The position numbers and the translations under genes are program-made. From Lentisphaeria bacterium (GTDB lineage: Bacteria; Verrucomicrobiota; Lentisphaeria; JABSQK01; UBA12247), in the NCBI GenBank assembly GCA_003477185.1, contig DMTJ01000052.1, positions 1-5,310 of the forward strand: 5,310 nucleotides of DNA, in the 5' to 3' direction. Below, piece after piece: positions 1 through 5,310 of the stretch. The notes under the pieces were generated by a model. The model ran no database searches, was not told the DNA's origin, and was given only the letters and a program-made list of their open reading frames with translations. Position 1 is the stretch's first letter; each line of letters begins with the position of its first letter.

Positions 1-53
1 AGCACCACCATCAATTCCAGAAGTGTAAAATACCGGCGGATGGCTGGCTGCAT
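1..53 (-). CDS. N-terminal start of an unidentified protein, partial at the left edge
   Basis: An ATG at 53-51 on the minus strand opens a frame that stays open to the window edge. Only 17 complete codons are visible, beginning MQPAIRRYFTLLELMVV, a basic segment followed by a hydrophobic stretch. This could be the start of a membrane protein. The FTLLELMVV part resembles the N-terminus of type IV pilin-like proteins, but the usual Gly before the Phe is a Tyr here, so a pilin call is not justified. No strong Shine-Dalgarno sequence precedes the ATG. Support comes from a promoter-like element 55-83 nt upstream on the same strand and from the lack of any other explanation for this end of the window. 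The family cannot be named from so few residues. Confidence 0.35.
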   Translation of the reverse strand, partial: MQPAIRRYFTLLELMVV

Positions 54-107
54 CTGAGATTGTTTCACGCTCGTCTCCGCGGTGGCTACTGGGGCACAAC
101 GACCGAT

Positions 108-136
108 ACTATACCCGAGAAGGGGGTTGGGACCAA
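108..136 (-). promoter_or_regulatory. putative sigma70-type promoter for the gene leaving the left edge
   Basis: On the minus strand TTGGTC (136-131) is followed after exactly 17 nt by TATAGT (113-108). The -10 matches the consensus at 5 of 6 positions and the -35 at about 4 of 6. It lies 14 nt past the aminotransferase stop and would place transcription start near 101, giving a leader of about 50 nt before the ATG at 53. This is a motif match only. No operator or terminator is visible around it. Confidence 0.35.
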
Positions 137-149
137 GTCGCGCGCTGGC

Positions 150-1451
150 TCACTCTGCCTGCGCGGCTTTCGTCGCCGCGAAGATATTGGCAAACAAGTC
201 CTCGAGCAGGCCGAACGGAGTCGCGGAAAAGGCGATTCGCAGCAGGCCGGATGCGGCGATTGTGCCGGTATCGAAGTCCTTCAGCAGGATTTGGCGGACT
301 CGCTCCGGGTCTGCCTCTAGCTGCAAGCAAAGGAAGTACCCGGAGTTGAATGGTGCCGGGACAAATGCTTCGCTGTATTCTGGGTGTGCCGCGAGGATTT
401 CTTTGATCCGAGTGTAGCGACGCTGGAGAATCTCGAACTTTGCTTCCTTCTCTACCGCATAGGTGTCGGACTGGAGGGCAGCTTTGACTAGGGACTGTGA
501 GAGCTGCGAGGCATTGGAGATATTGCCGCGGACGGCACCGGCGGTTTTGGCTTCCAGGGCAGAGTAGAGGGCGGCGGTTCCACCGCGTACGGCATAGGTC
601 AGGAAGCCGACGCGTAGGCCCCAGACGTAATCTTCTTTCGTAGCACCGTCGATCTTCACGGCCAGCAGACGCTCGTGCGAATCGGCGAGCTTGGCAAACA
701 TGGACTCGCGCCCGACACCATCCTCGTAGACCAGACCAAAGTAGGCATCGTCTATCAATACGACCAGGTCATTGCCCGCGCTGGCGGCAGCCACCAGGAC
801 GTCGCGAAGCGCATCCATTTCAGCTTCCGTAGCCGTGTAGCCGGTGGGATTGTTCGGGAAGTTTAGCAGGACTACTTTCTTGCCGATTCCGCCTGCTTTG
901 AGCGCTTGGCGGAGGCCATCCACATGGTAGGCACCGTCGACAAAGGTGGTGTGTGTGGCAAGTTTTGCATCGTAGCCGTTCTTGAAGATGAGATTGTAGT
1001 TGCCCCAATAAAGATCGGGCAGGATCAGGGTGTCGCCCGGATCCAGGAAGAGGTAGCCAGCGATGCTGAGCGCGTGGGTCAGAGCATTCGTGACGACCGG
1101 AGTGCTGAGCTGAGTATCGCCCAGAGAGGGATTCTTGCCGCGGATATTCGCCAGCCAGACTCTACGCAGTTCGGCATCCCCAAAGCTGGGCGCATAGGGA
1201 AATACCGCAGCTGGCGGCAATGAGACAAGCTTCTCGATTGCTGGCAAGCGCATGGGCGTGCCATCGTCTTCCAGGGCAATGCCGATCGTGGCGTTGATGC
1301 GTTTGCCTTTGGCCGCGGCGGTCTGTCCCAGAATGCCCTTTGCGGGGAAAAAGATGCCTTTTCCTTTGGCCGAAAGCATGGTCGTAACGGAGGCGTTTTC
1401 CGCTTCGATGATATCATTCAGTTCACTTGCCTGGGGATTGATCGCGCTCAT
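150..1451 (-). CDS. class I/II pyridoxal-phosphate-dependent aminotransferase
   Basis: A 433-residue cytosolic fold-type I PLP enzyme that should transfer an amino group between an amino acid and a 2-oxo acid; the substrate cannot be read from sequence. Visible landmarks: NFPNNPTG at 197-204 (cofactor-binding Asn), DDAYFGL at 234-240 (Asp contacting the pyridine nitrogen and the Tyr), the Schiff-base Lys272 in DGATKEDYVWGLRVGF, and LRIAF around Arg405, the expected substrate-carboxylate Arg. Length fits the family. The frame continues upstream to a GTG at 1556 (468 residues), 2 nt after the end of the broken mutarotase gene, but I prefer the ATG at 1451: AGGG lies 7 nt before it, the GTG has no Shine-Dalgarno sequence, and the extra 35 residues do not look like family sequence, whereas MSAINPQASELNDII does. 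It follows the mutarotase relic on the same strand with no obvious promoter of its own, so it was probably the second gene of that unit. No terminator is seen after the TGA. Confidence 0.9.
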   Translation of the reverse strand: MSAINPQASELNDIIEAENASVTTMLSAKGKGIFFPAKGILGQTAAAKGKRINATIGIALEDDGTPMRLPAIEKLVSLPPAAVFPYAPSFGDAELRRVWLANIRGKNPSLGDTQLSTPVVTNALTHALSIAGYLFLDPGDTLILPDLYWGNYNLIFKNGYDAKLATHTTFVDGAYHVDGLRQALKAGGIGKKVVLLNFPNNPTGYTATEAEMDALRDVLVAAASAGNDLVVLIDDAYFGLVYEDGVGRESMFAKLADSHERLLAVKIDGATKEDYVWGLRVGFLTYAVRGGTAALYSALEAKTAGAVRGNISNASQLSQSLVKAALQSDTYAVEKEAKFEILQRRYTRIKEILAAHPEYSEAFVPAPFNSGYFLCLQLEADPERVRQILLKDFDTGTIAASGLLRIAFSATPFGLLEDLFANIFAATKAAQAE

Positions 1452-1558
1452 TGCTGAACCCTGTTCGTTAGCGTGCCTGTTTGCGGAGCCGACTGCTGCC
1501 GATTGAGAAGCCGCCAATTTAATGCATCGCGCAACAATGTCGTACGCGCTCTTCACGG

Positions 1559-1896
1559 CTAATCTTGGTGGAAGACTTCTTCCCGCGCTGCTGACTGCTC
1601 TCGGTCTGCGCAGTCAGCCAGCGGCCCTGACAGGGAATGCACTCTGCCCACCATTTCTGGGTCAGTGGATCGGCAGCCATTTTATCCATCACCTGCTGGA
1701 AGTTCTCGTCTGTGTACTCGAAGTAGCGGAAGAGGTAGAGCTCCCCATCTGGCACCTATTGCCAGTAGATGAAGTAGTTTTGAATATTGCACTCCTTGAT
1801 CCTGGCCAGCACGCCGGGCCAGACCGCGCTGTGCAATCCTTTTTGGTGGCTGAACCGATCTTGTTTTACGCCCACGAGCATTGCGCAGCGTTTGAT
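1559..1896 (-). pseudogene. decayed L-rhamnose mutarotase (RhaM family, DUF718)
   Basis: Intact members are small (about 104-114 residues) and interconvert the anomers of L-rhamnose, feeding rhamnose catabolism. The reading frame on the minus strand gives IKRCAMLVGVKQD, then LHSAVWPGVLARIKECNIQNY (quoted in part; it contains the catalytic-type His before xxVWP), FRYFEY, KMAADPLTQKWWAEC and, in another frame, the typical family ending EEVFHQD followed by TAG at 1561-1559. Three lesions are visible. The expected start codon is ATC at 1896-1894, although GAGG sits at the right 7-nt distance (1907-1904). A TAG at 1758-1756 interrupts the frame before VPDGELY, consistent with a CAG to TAG change. 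The end motif is out of frame, consistent with a net 1-nt loss between about 1583 and 1626; the total of 338 nt is one short of 113 codons. An ATG at 1881 could start a fragment, but the TAG would end it after about 41 residues. Confidence 0.85.
1590..1618. repeat. 9-bp perfect inverted repeat inside the mutarotase relic
   Basis: GCTGACTGC (1590-1598) and GCAGTCAGC (1610-1618) are exact reverse complements separated by an 11-nt loop. There is no T-tract beside it, and a terminator here would cut transcription toward the aminotransferase, so a terminator role is unlikely. It falls within the segment to which the relic's frameshift maps. Confidence 0.6.
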
Positions 1897-1937
1897 GGCA
1901 TGTCCTCTCGTGCAAAAGAATTCTCGCTAACGACTGA

Positions 1938-1965
1938 ATCATACGGGATCCCACACGTTAGGCAA
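1938..1965 (-). promoter_or_regulatory. putative sigma70-type promoter for the mutarotase relic / aminotransferase unit
   Basis: On the minus strand TTGCCT (1965-1960) and TATGAT (1943-1938) are separated by 16 nt. The -10 matches consensus at 5 of 6 positions and the -35 at 4 of 6. Transcription would begin near 1931, about 35 nt before the eroded start codon at 1896, with the GAGG ribosome-binding site between them. The spacer holds the 8-bp palindrome GGGATCCC (1946-1953), which could be coincidental. If real, this promoter may be what still expresses the downstream aminotransferase. Confidence 0.4.
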
Positions 1966-2001
1966 GACGAACGGCGATATGGTACAGAACTCGCTTAAAT
2001 C

Positions 2002-2006
2002 GGAGG
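2002..2006 (+). promoter_or_regulatory. ribosome binding site that fixes the Nudix gene start
   Basis: GGAGG ends 5 nt before the ATG at 2012. It decides between that ATG and an in-frame ATG at 1979, which has no comparable Shine-Dalgarno sequence. No convincing plus-strand promoter was found in 1897-2001, so where the operon's transcript starts is unresolved. Confidence 0.8.
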
Positions 2007-2011
2007 ATAGG

Positions 2012-2536
2012 ATGGAAGAGTTGGCCTGGGAAGGGCGCTTTATTCAGGTGAAACTGAAGAATGGCTATGAATGCGTAGAGCGCGTGAATATTTCGGGGAT
2101 TGTGGTGCTGGCTGCCGTGACGGATGACGGCGAACTGCTGCTGGTCGAGCAGTTTCGGCCACCGATCGATGGGCGTATTCTGGAGTTGCCAGCGGGACTC
2201 GCGGGGGATTCGGCTGCAGTTGCTGGCGAAGCGATCGAGCGCGCAGCAGTGCGGGAACTCGAGGAGGAAACCGGGTATCGCCCGGGCTCGCTCCAGGTGC
2301 TGGGAGAATTCGAACCGACCGCGGGTGTGATGCGCGAGACGTATACCATGTATCTCTGCCGAGATTTGGAGAAAGTCGGCGAAGGCGTCGGGGATGAAAG
2401 CGAGGACATCGTGGTGCATGCGGTTCCGCTGGGGCAAGTCCCGGCGTTCATTAGCGCGAAGCGGGGGGAAGGGTTGGCAATCGATGCCAAGATTCACGCA
2501 GCGCTCTGGCACATTCACGTGGCGGGGCTGCTGTGA
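2012..2536 (+). CDS. Nudix hydrolase, ADP-ribose pyrophosphatase (NudF)-like
   Basis: A 174-residue cytosolic Nudix enzyme, expected to hydrolyse a nucleoside diphosphate linked to another moiety (ADP-ribose or a sugar nucleotide is the usual substrate of this subgroup) with Mg2+ or Mn2+. Seen: VLAAV and [10 protein letters not shown] (33-51), ELPAGL (58-63), then the Nudix core with Glu73, seven residues, and R81-E-L-E-E-E-T-G-Y89, including the metal-binding glutamates. A second-half segment, [15 protein letters not shown] (101-115), matches the place where ADP-ribose pyrophosphatases carry their catalytic loop Glu (here Glu109). Unlike the strict box G-x5-E, the stretch between Gly62 and Glu73 is longer (x10), a loop expansion seen in some NudF-like proteins. 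First gene of a three-gene operon: its stop shares the GTGA overlap with the TatD gene. Exact substrate is unknown; an alternative is a GDP-mannose-type Nudix hydrolase. Confidence 0.9.
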   Translation: MEELAWEGRFIQVKLKNGYECVERVNISGIVVLAAVTDDGELLLVEQFRPPIDGRILELPAGLAGDSAAVAGEAIERAAVRELEEETGYRPGSLQVLGEFEPTAGVMRETYTMYLCRDLEKVGEGVGDESEDIVVHAVPLGQVPAFISAKRGEGLAIDAKIHAALWHIHVAGLL

Positions 2537-3312
2537 ACGACGTCTTCGAAACACACTTTCACCTCTATCCGGATGACGACTTGCCGGCAATTCTAGCTCG
2601 GGCCACGGACGCTGGCGTCAGCCGCTTGTTAGTGGCGGGGACCAAAGCGGAGACTATGGCTTGGCTGGTAGAGAAGACTGCGGAGTTCGCAGGGCTATAC
2701 GCGGCTGTGGGCATTCACCCGCACGATGCCGCTAGCTTCGACGGCGATCTGGCACCTTATCGCAACTGGCTGCAGCAGCCACACATTCCCGCGGTGGGTG
2801 AGATCGGCATGGACTATCACTATGATTACGGCCCACGGGATGATCAGGTGCGGACCTTCGAGGCCTTTCTGTCGCTGGCGCAGGAGACCCAGAAACCCAG
2901 CATCGTGCATTGTCGCGAGGCAGAGCAGGATTGCTTTGACCGGATGAAGGAGATTTTACAGGGGCAACGCTTTGTGGTGCATTGCTACACGGGCAATCGG
3001 GAGTGGGCGTACCGCTTTCTCGACATCGGCGGCTATTTGTCCTTCACTGGCATCATCACCTTCAAGCGATCGCAGGAGTTGCGTGATCTGGTCGCGGATC
3101 TGCCAGCGGATCGGATATTTTTTGAGACCGACTCACCCTATTTGGCTCCGATTCCGCACCGGGGCAAGCGTAACGAGCCGGCCTATGTGCCGCTGGTAGT
3201 GGCCTGTGCCGCAGAAGCGCGGGGTGTTTCGCCAGAAGATCTGAATGAGCAGGCGACCGCGAATGCGCTGAGATTTTTCGGGATTGACCCGGCTGCTGCA
3301 GTCGCGGGATGA
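2533..3312 (+). CDS. TatD-family metal-dependent hydrolase (putative DNase, YcfH/TatD type)
   Basis: A 259-residue TIM-barrel amidohydrolase-superfamily protein of the usual TatD length (about 255-265). All expected metal and catalytic residues are present: His8 and His10 in ETHFHL (usually DTHCHL), GIHPHD at 60-65, Glu90 in [11 protein letters not shown], His126 in IVHCREA, His150 in VVHCYTG, and Asp200 in FFETDSPYL, followed by the family pattern [14 protein letters not shown]. TatD-family enzymes characterised elsewhere are 3'-5' exonucleases or DNases acting on damaged or single-stranded DNA; this specific activity is inferred. Translation starts at GTG 2533, overlapping the Nudix stop as GTGA, which suggests coupled translation; there is no separate promoter. 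The next gene overlaps its TGA by ATGA. The first metal-binding motif has Glu and Phe in place of the common Asp and Cys, which is tolerated variation. Confidence 0.92.
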   Translation: MNDVFETHFHLYPDDDLPAILARATDAGVSRLLVAGTKAETMAWLVEKTAEFAGLYAAVGIHPHDAASFDGDLAPYRNWLQQPHIPAVGEIGMDYHYDYGPRDDQVRTFEAFLSLAQETQKPSIVHCREAEQDCFDRMKEILQGQRFVVHCYTGNREWAYRFLDIGGYLSFTGIITFKRSQELRDLVADLPADRIFFETDSPYLAPIPHRGKRNEPAYVPLVVACAAEARGVSPEDLNEQATANALRFFGIDPAAAVAG

Positions 3313-4061
3313 AACCCTGGCGGGCACTGACGCGGCAGTTGCTGGACACGCACTGCCATGTCTTTGACTATCAGGATCCGGAAGCCGTGTTGGCTGCGGT
3401 GTGTGCGGCTGACATGCGTGTGCACGTCATGTCCCAGTCGACTGCGGAGTTCGCAACCAATGCCGAGCACTGCGATGGTGTACGTGTGCGCCCCGCGCTC
3501 GGGCTGTTTCCCACTCTGGTCACGCCTGACACTGTGGAGACCCTAGTTGCGGAGTTTGCAGCGGCGCTTCCCAGGACGCGGTTGGTAGGCGAGGTTGGCC
3601 TGGACTTCGTGACCGACGACCCGGCGTTGCGGAGTTCGCAAATCTTGGCATTTCGCGAGGTGTTAGCGCTGTGCGATGGTGCTGGGGGCAAGGTGCTGAG
3701 CGTGCATTCCCGCCGATCCGCGGCTGAAGCTATCGAGGTGGTGCAGGCTGCTACCAGTCCGGTGATTCTTCATTGGTTCAGTGGAACTGTAGAGCAGGTG
3801 CTGCGGGCTGGCACTTGGTTCTCGGTAAACGCGGCGATGCTGCGGTCTCGAAAGGGGCGGGAGCGAGTCGCAGCGATGCCACGGGAGCGCGTGTTGCTGG
3901 AGACGGATGGTCCGTATGTAACCGTCGGGGGGCGTCCCGGCCAGCCGTTGGACTTGCGGCATGTGGCGGAAGGCCTGGCCCGGTTGTGGGAAGTGTCGCT
4001 GGCGGACGCTGTTGAGCGGCTGGCGGAGAACGGGCGCGAGTTGTTTAGTGCTCAGTCGTAG
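3309..4061 (+). CDS. divergent TatD-family hydrolase resembling the Qat anti-phage nuclease QatD
   Basis: A 250-residue second TatD-fold protein, clearly diverged from its neighbour. Seen: His15 and His17 in LLDTHCHVF, Glu95 in VGEVGLDF, His133 in LSVHSRRS, His155 in VILHWFSGT, and Asp200 in LLETDGPYV. The segments HWFSGT...WFSVNAAMLRSRKGRE, VLLETDGPYVTVGGRP and the tail with ARLWEV resemble QatD, the TatD-like DNase of the four-gene Qat defence system, more than housekeeping TatD, which has ETDSPYL and [10 protein letters not shown]. This is family recognition from memory. None of the partner genes (QatA ATPase, QatB, the QueC-like QatC) lies in the window. The usual GxHP motif reads GLFP at 65-68, replacing a normally conserved His. 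The start ATG overlaps the previous TGA as ATGA with only a weak GCGGG upstream, so it is probably translated by coupling. Its 3' end overlaps the convergent glycosyltransferase gene by 10 nt. A role as a chromosomal paralogue in DNA or nucleotide clean-up is equally possible. Confidence 0.85.
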   Translation: MKPWRALTRQLLDTHCHVFDYQDPEAVLAAVCAADMRVHVMSQSTAEFATNAEHCDGVRVRPALGLFPTLVTPDTVETLVAEFAAALPRTRLVGEVGLDFVTDDPALRSSQILAFREVLALCDGAGGKVLSVHSRRSAAEAIEVVQAATSPVILHWFSGTVEQVLRAGTWFSVNAAMLRSRKGRERVAAMPRERVLLETDGPYVTVGGRPGQPLDLRHVAEGLARLWEVSLADAVERLAENGRELFSAQS

Positions 4062-4717
4062 AGTCGGCTCGCCAGGATGGCAGTGGTGCGTGGGCGCTCA
4101 GTATGCTCGAGAAAGCTGCGCAGACGGGGCAGGTCGTCGACTGTGTCGATGTCAAAGGTGTGAGGCAGTACGGCGCTCGTGTGTGTGGCTGCGGCTTGCG
4201 TAGCAGCCCAGACCTGTTTGCCCCCCCAAGGAATGTTTCGGAAGAGTTCCGGGGCGGGTTGGTTCAGGCCTACAAGTACGTAGCCGCCGTCGTCGGCAGG
4301 CTGAAAGACCGATGGTGCGTCAGCGAGGCTGTCGAGAGCTTGCTCTAGTAGCTCGGCTGAAATGGTGATGCAATCGCTGCCAATGACGATCATTCGCGCG
4401 CTGTCGGTCAGGCCGGTAGCAAAGGCATGAATCAGGCGATCGCCCAAGTCGTCGCCCTGCTGGGTACGAAAGATGTCCGGCCTGACGGTGCCCGGGAAAT
4501 CGTCGGGGCTGAAGCCAGGCGGATACCACAGTTCGACTTGGACGGTCGGACGCCTTGCCTGCAGGGCCTGGCATTGAGCCAGCAAGTCTGCGAGCATGGC
4601 CGCGGAAAGGTCCGCGGCGGCCTGGTCACCGACATCGGCGGCCAGCCGTGACTTGGTCTGGCCGACGATGGGGGGCTTTGCGAACAGCGCAATGCGCTCG
4701 ATTGCGCTGCTCGCCAC
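4052..4717 (-). CDS. TIGR04282-type glycosyltransferase (DUF2064)
   Basis: A 221-residue soluble protein with a GT-A, nucleotidyltransferase-like fold, of the family annotated as arsenosugar biosynthesis glycosyltransferases; members are widespread beyond arsenic loci, so the arsenic role is not established here. Seen: the nucleotide-binding N-terminus LFAKPPIVGQTKSRL (11-25), QQGDDLGDRL (86-95), VIGSDC (111-116), the acidic QPADDGGYVLVGL (139-151), IPWGG, and DIDTVDDLPRL near the end. Start choice: GTG at 4723 would have its Shine-Dalgarno sequence only 1 nt away, whereas the next in-frame GTG at 4717 has TAAGGA 7 nt upstream, so I use 4717. The gene follows the transketolase-like gene closely on the same strand and should be cotranscribed with it; its ribosome-binding site includes that gene's stop codon. 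No terminator was found: its tail overlaps the TatD-like gene coming the other way. Confidence 0.87.
   Translation of the reverse strand: MASSAIERIALFAKPPIVGQTKSRLAADVGDQAAADLSAAMLADLLAQCQALQARRPTVQVELWYPPGFSPDDFPGTVRPDIFRTQQGDDLGDRLIHAFATGLTDSARMIVIGSDCITISAELLEQALDSLADAPSVFQPADDGGYVLVGLNQPAPELFRNIPWGGKQVWAATQAAATHTSAVLPHTFDIDTVDDLPRLRSFLEHTERPRTTAILASRLYD
4599..4618. repeat. 8-bp inverted repeat with a 4-nt loop inside the glycosyltransferase gene
   Basis: GCCGCGGA (4599-4606) and TCCGCGGC (4611-4618) pair perfectly around AAGG. On the coding strand it encodes an Ala-rich helix (AADLSAA), so codon choice alone can explain it. No T-tract follows on either strand, so it is not called a terminator. 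Confidence 0.4.
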
Positions 4718-4724
4718 AAGCACT

Positions 4725-4730
4725 TCCTTA
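4725..4730 (-). promoter_or_regulatory. ribosome binding site overlapping the upstream stop codon
   Basis: TAAGGA on the minus strand contains the TAA stop of the transketolase-like gene and lies 7 nt before the GTG at 4717. It is the reason for choosing that GTG over the one at 4723, and it suggests that termination of the upstream gene and initiation of the glycosyltransferase are linked. Confidence 0.65.
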
Positions 4731-5310
4731 GCCGAGGCTTTTGACAGCCTTGATCAAGGTTTCGGTGGTGATGCCGAAGTGATCCCAGAGCTCGTAGTGG
4801 CCTTCTGCCGGTGCGATGCGCGGGTCGACGATGCCGACGTGATCAGTCGGGGTATCGGATGGGACCGACGCCACGATGTTGGCAAAACCACGGAGCCCGG
4901 AGGCTGCGTTTCCGATCAAGCCGTCTTCAACGGTAACAACACCGGCTGGATAGCGCTCCATGAGTGCTTCGAGCTGGCCTTCGTCGAAGGGCAGGGCATT
5001 GACGACGTGAACGTCTACTGGGATGCCGCTGGCCGAGAGGGTCTCACTAGCCTCGACGGCAATGGCAGCGGGGGCACCAAAGGCGAGAATGGCGAGTCCG
5101 GCTTCCTCGCTCTCGCGAACGGCGGTGACGGTCTCGAAGGCGTCGTTTGCTCCCCAAACGGCGGTACCATCGCTTTTGGCGAGCGTGGGCAGGTTGTCGC
5201 GGGGGATACCGATGATGTGGGCGCCGTAGCAGGCGGCCATGTCGCGGATGGCAATGAATGCCGAGGCTGAATCACAGGGTGCGTAGAAGCGATGCAGATA
5301 GGGCAAGTAG
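4728..5310 (-). CDS. transketolase-like protein, C-terminal part (N-terminus beyond the right edge)
   Basis: The frame is open to the right edge (the first complete codon visible is Tyr at 5309), so only about the last 194 residues are seen. They cover the end of the pyrimidine-binding domain (APCDSASAFIAIRDMA, then IIGIPRDNLP) and the whole transketolase C-terminal domain: LAILAFGAPAAIAVEASE, VDVHVVNALPFDE, GVVTVEDGLIGNAASGLRGF and VGIVDPRIAPAEGH, ending TLIKAVKSLG at TAA 4730-4728. Transketolases are cytosolic thiamine-diphosphate enzymes that move two-carbon units between sugar phosphates in the pentose phosphate pathway; the cofactor-binding GDG motif would lie outside the window and cannot be checked. 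The TTG at 5306 is an internal Leu, not a start. It is followed within a few nucleotides by the glycosyltransferase gene. A related thiamine-diphosphate enzyme (DXS or a dehydrogenase E1 beta subunit) is less likely. Confidence 0.85.
   Translation of the reverse strand, partial: YLPYLHRFYAPCDSASAFIAIRDMAACYGAHIIGIPRDNLPTLAKSDGTAVWGANDAFETVTAVRESEEAGLAILAFGAPAAIAVEASETLSASGIPVDVHVVNALPFDEGQLEALMERYPAGVVTVEDGLIGNAASGLRGFANIVASVPSDTPTDHVGIVDPRIAPAEGHYELWDHFGITTETLIKAVKSLG

Noticed and set aside
3..320. Plus-strand frame open from the left edge into the aminotransferase region
   Set aside because: It runs antisense into the aminotransferase C-terminus, has biased low-information composition and no family resemblance.
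1452..1556. N-terminal extension of the aminotransferase from GTG 1556, giving 468 residues
   Set aside because: No Shine-Dalgarno sequence before the GTG, the extra 35 residues do not resemble the family, and the ATG at 1451 has AGGG at 7-nt spacing.
1590..1618. Inverted repeat as a rho-independent terminator
   Set aside because: No T-rich tract on either side, and it lies between a promoter and the aminotransferase on the same strand.
1756..1758. Programmed stop-codon readthrough or recoding of TAG in the mutarotase
   Set aside because: A frameshift near the C-terminus and a lost start codon in the same gene make simple decay the better explanation.
1522..1998. 158-residue plus-strand open frame opposite the mutarotase relic
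   Set aside because: The minus strand here carries recognisable mutarotase motifs despite the lesions; the plus-strand translation has no recognisable features.
1958..2590. 210-residue minus-strand open frame across the Nudix gene
   Set aside because: It lies antisense to a gene with a full Nudix motif, and its product is rich in Arg, His and Pro with no recognisable domain, typical of a shadow frame in GC-rich DNA.
4596..5270. 224-residue plus-strand open frame opposite the glycosyltransferase and transketolase genes
   Set aside because: Both minus-strand genes have clear family motifs and this frame crosses their boundary; its Gly/Asp-rich composition is that of a shadow frame.

Overview
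The window is about 5.3 kb of fairly GC-rich, tightly packed bacterial chromosome with no RNA gene, mobile element or CRISPR array visible. The protein set (an L-rhamnose mutarotase relic, a DUF2064/TIGR04282 glycosyltransferase, a transketolase C-terminal domain, an ADP-ribose-pyrophosphatase-like Nudix enzyme and two TatD-family hydrolases) and the protein style suggest an Acidobacteriota genome of the Terriglobales type. That is an inference from remembered resemblance, not a search.

Layout, left to right. At the left edge (1-149) a likely new gene starts on the minus strand at 53 and runs off the window, with a plausible sigma70-type promoter just downstream of the aminotransferase stop. 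From 150 to 1451 the minus strand encodes a class I/II PLP-dependent aminotransferase. Upstream of it, on the same strand, is a broken L-rhamnose mutarotase (1559-1896) with a lost start codon, an in-frame TAG and a frameshift near its C-terminus. A plausible promoter (1938-1965) lies before it and could still drive the aminotransferase. On the plus strand, 2012-4061 is a compact three-gene operon with 4-nt start/stop overlaps: Nudix hydrolase, canonical TatD-family metal-dependent hydrolase, and a second, divergent TatD-family protein resembling the QatD nuclease of Qat anti-phage systems. It ends tail-to-tail, overlapping by 10 nt, with a minus-strand pair: the TIGR04282-type glycosyltransferase and, upstream of it, the C-terminal part of a transketolase-like protein that enters from the right edge.

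The Nudix-TatD-TatD operon looks like a nucleotide/nucleic-acid clean-up cassette (nucleoside diphosphate derivative hydrolysis plus metal-dependent hydrolases or DNases). The most interesting points are the QatD-like protein without visible qatABC partners, the stepwise decayed mutarotase whose frameshift coincides with a 9-bp inverted repeat, and a 13-mer (TGCGGAGTTCGCA) that recurs across the two TatD genes in two reading frames.
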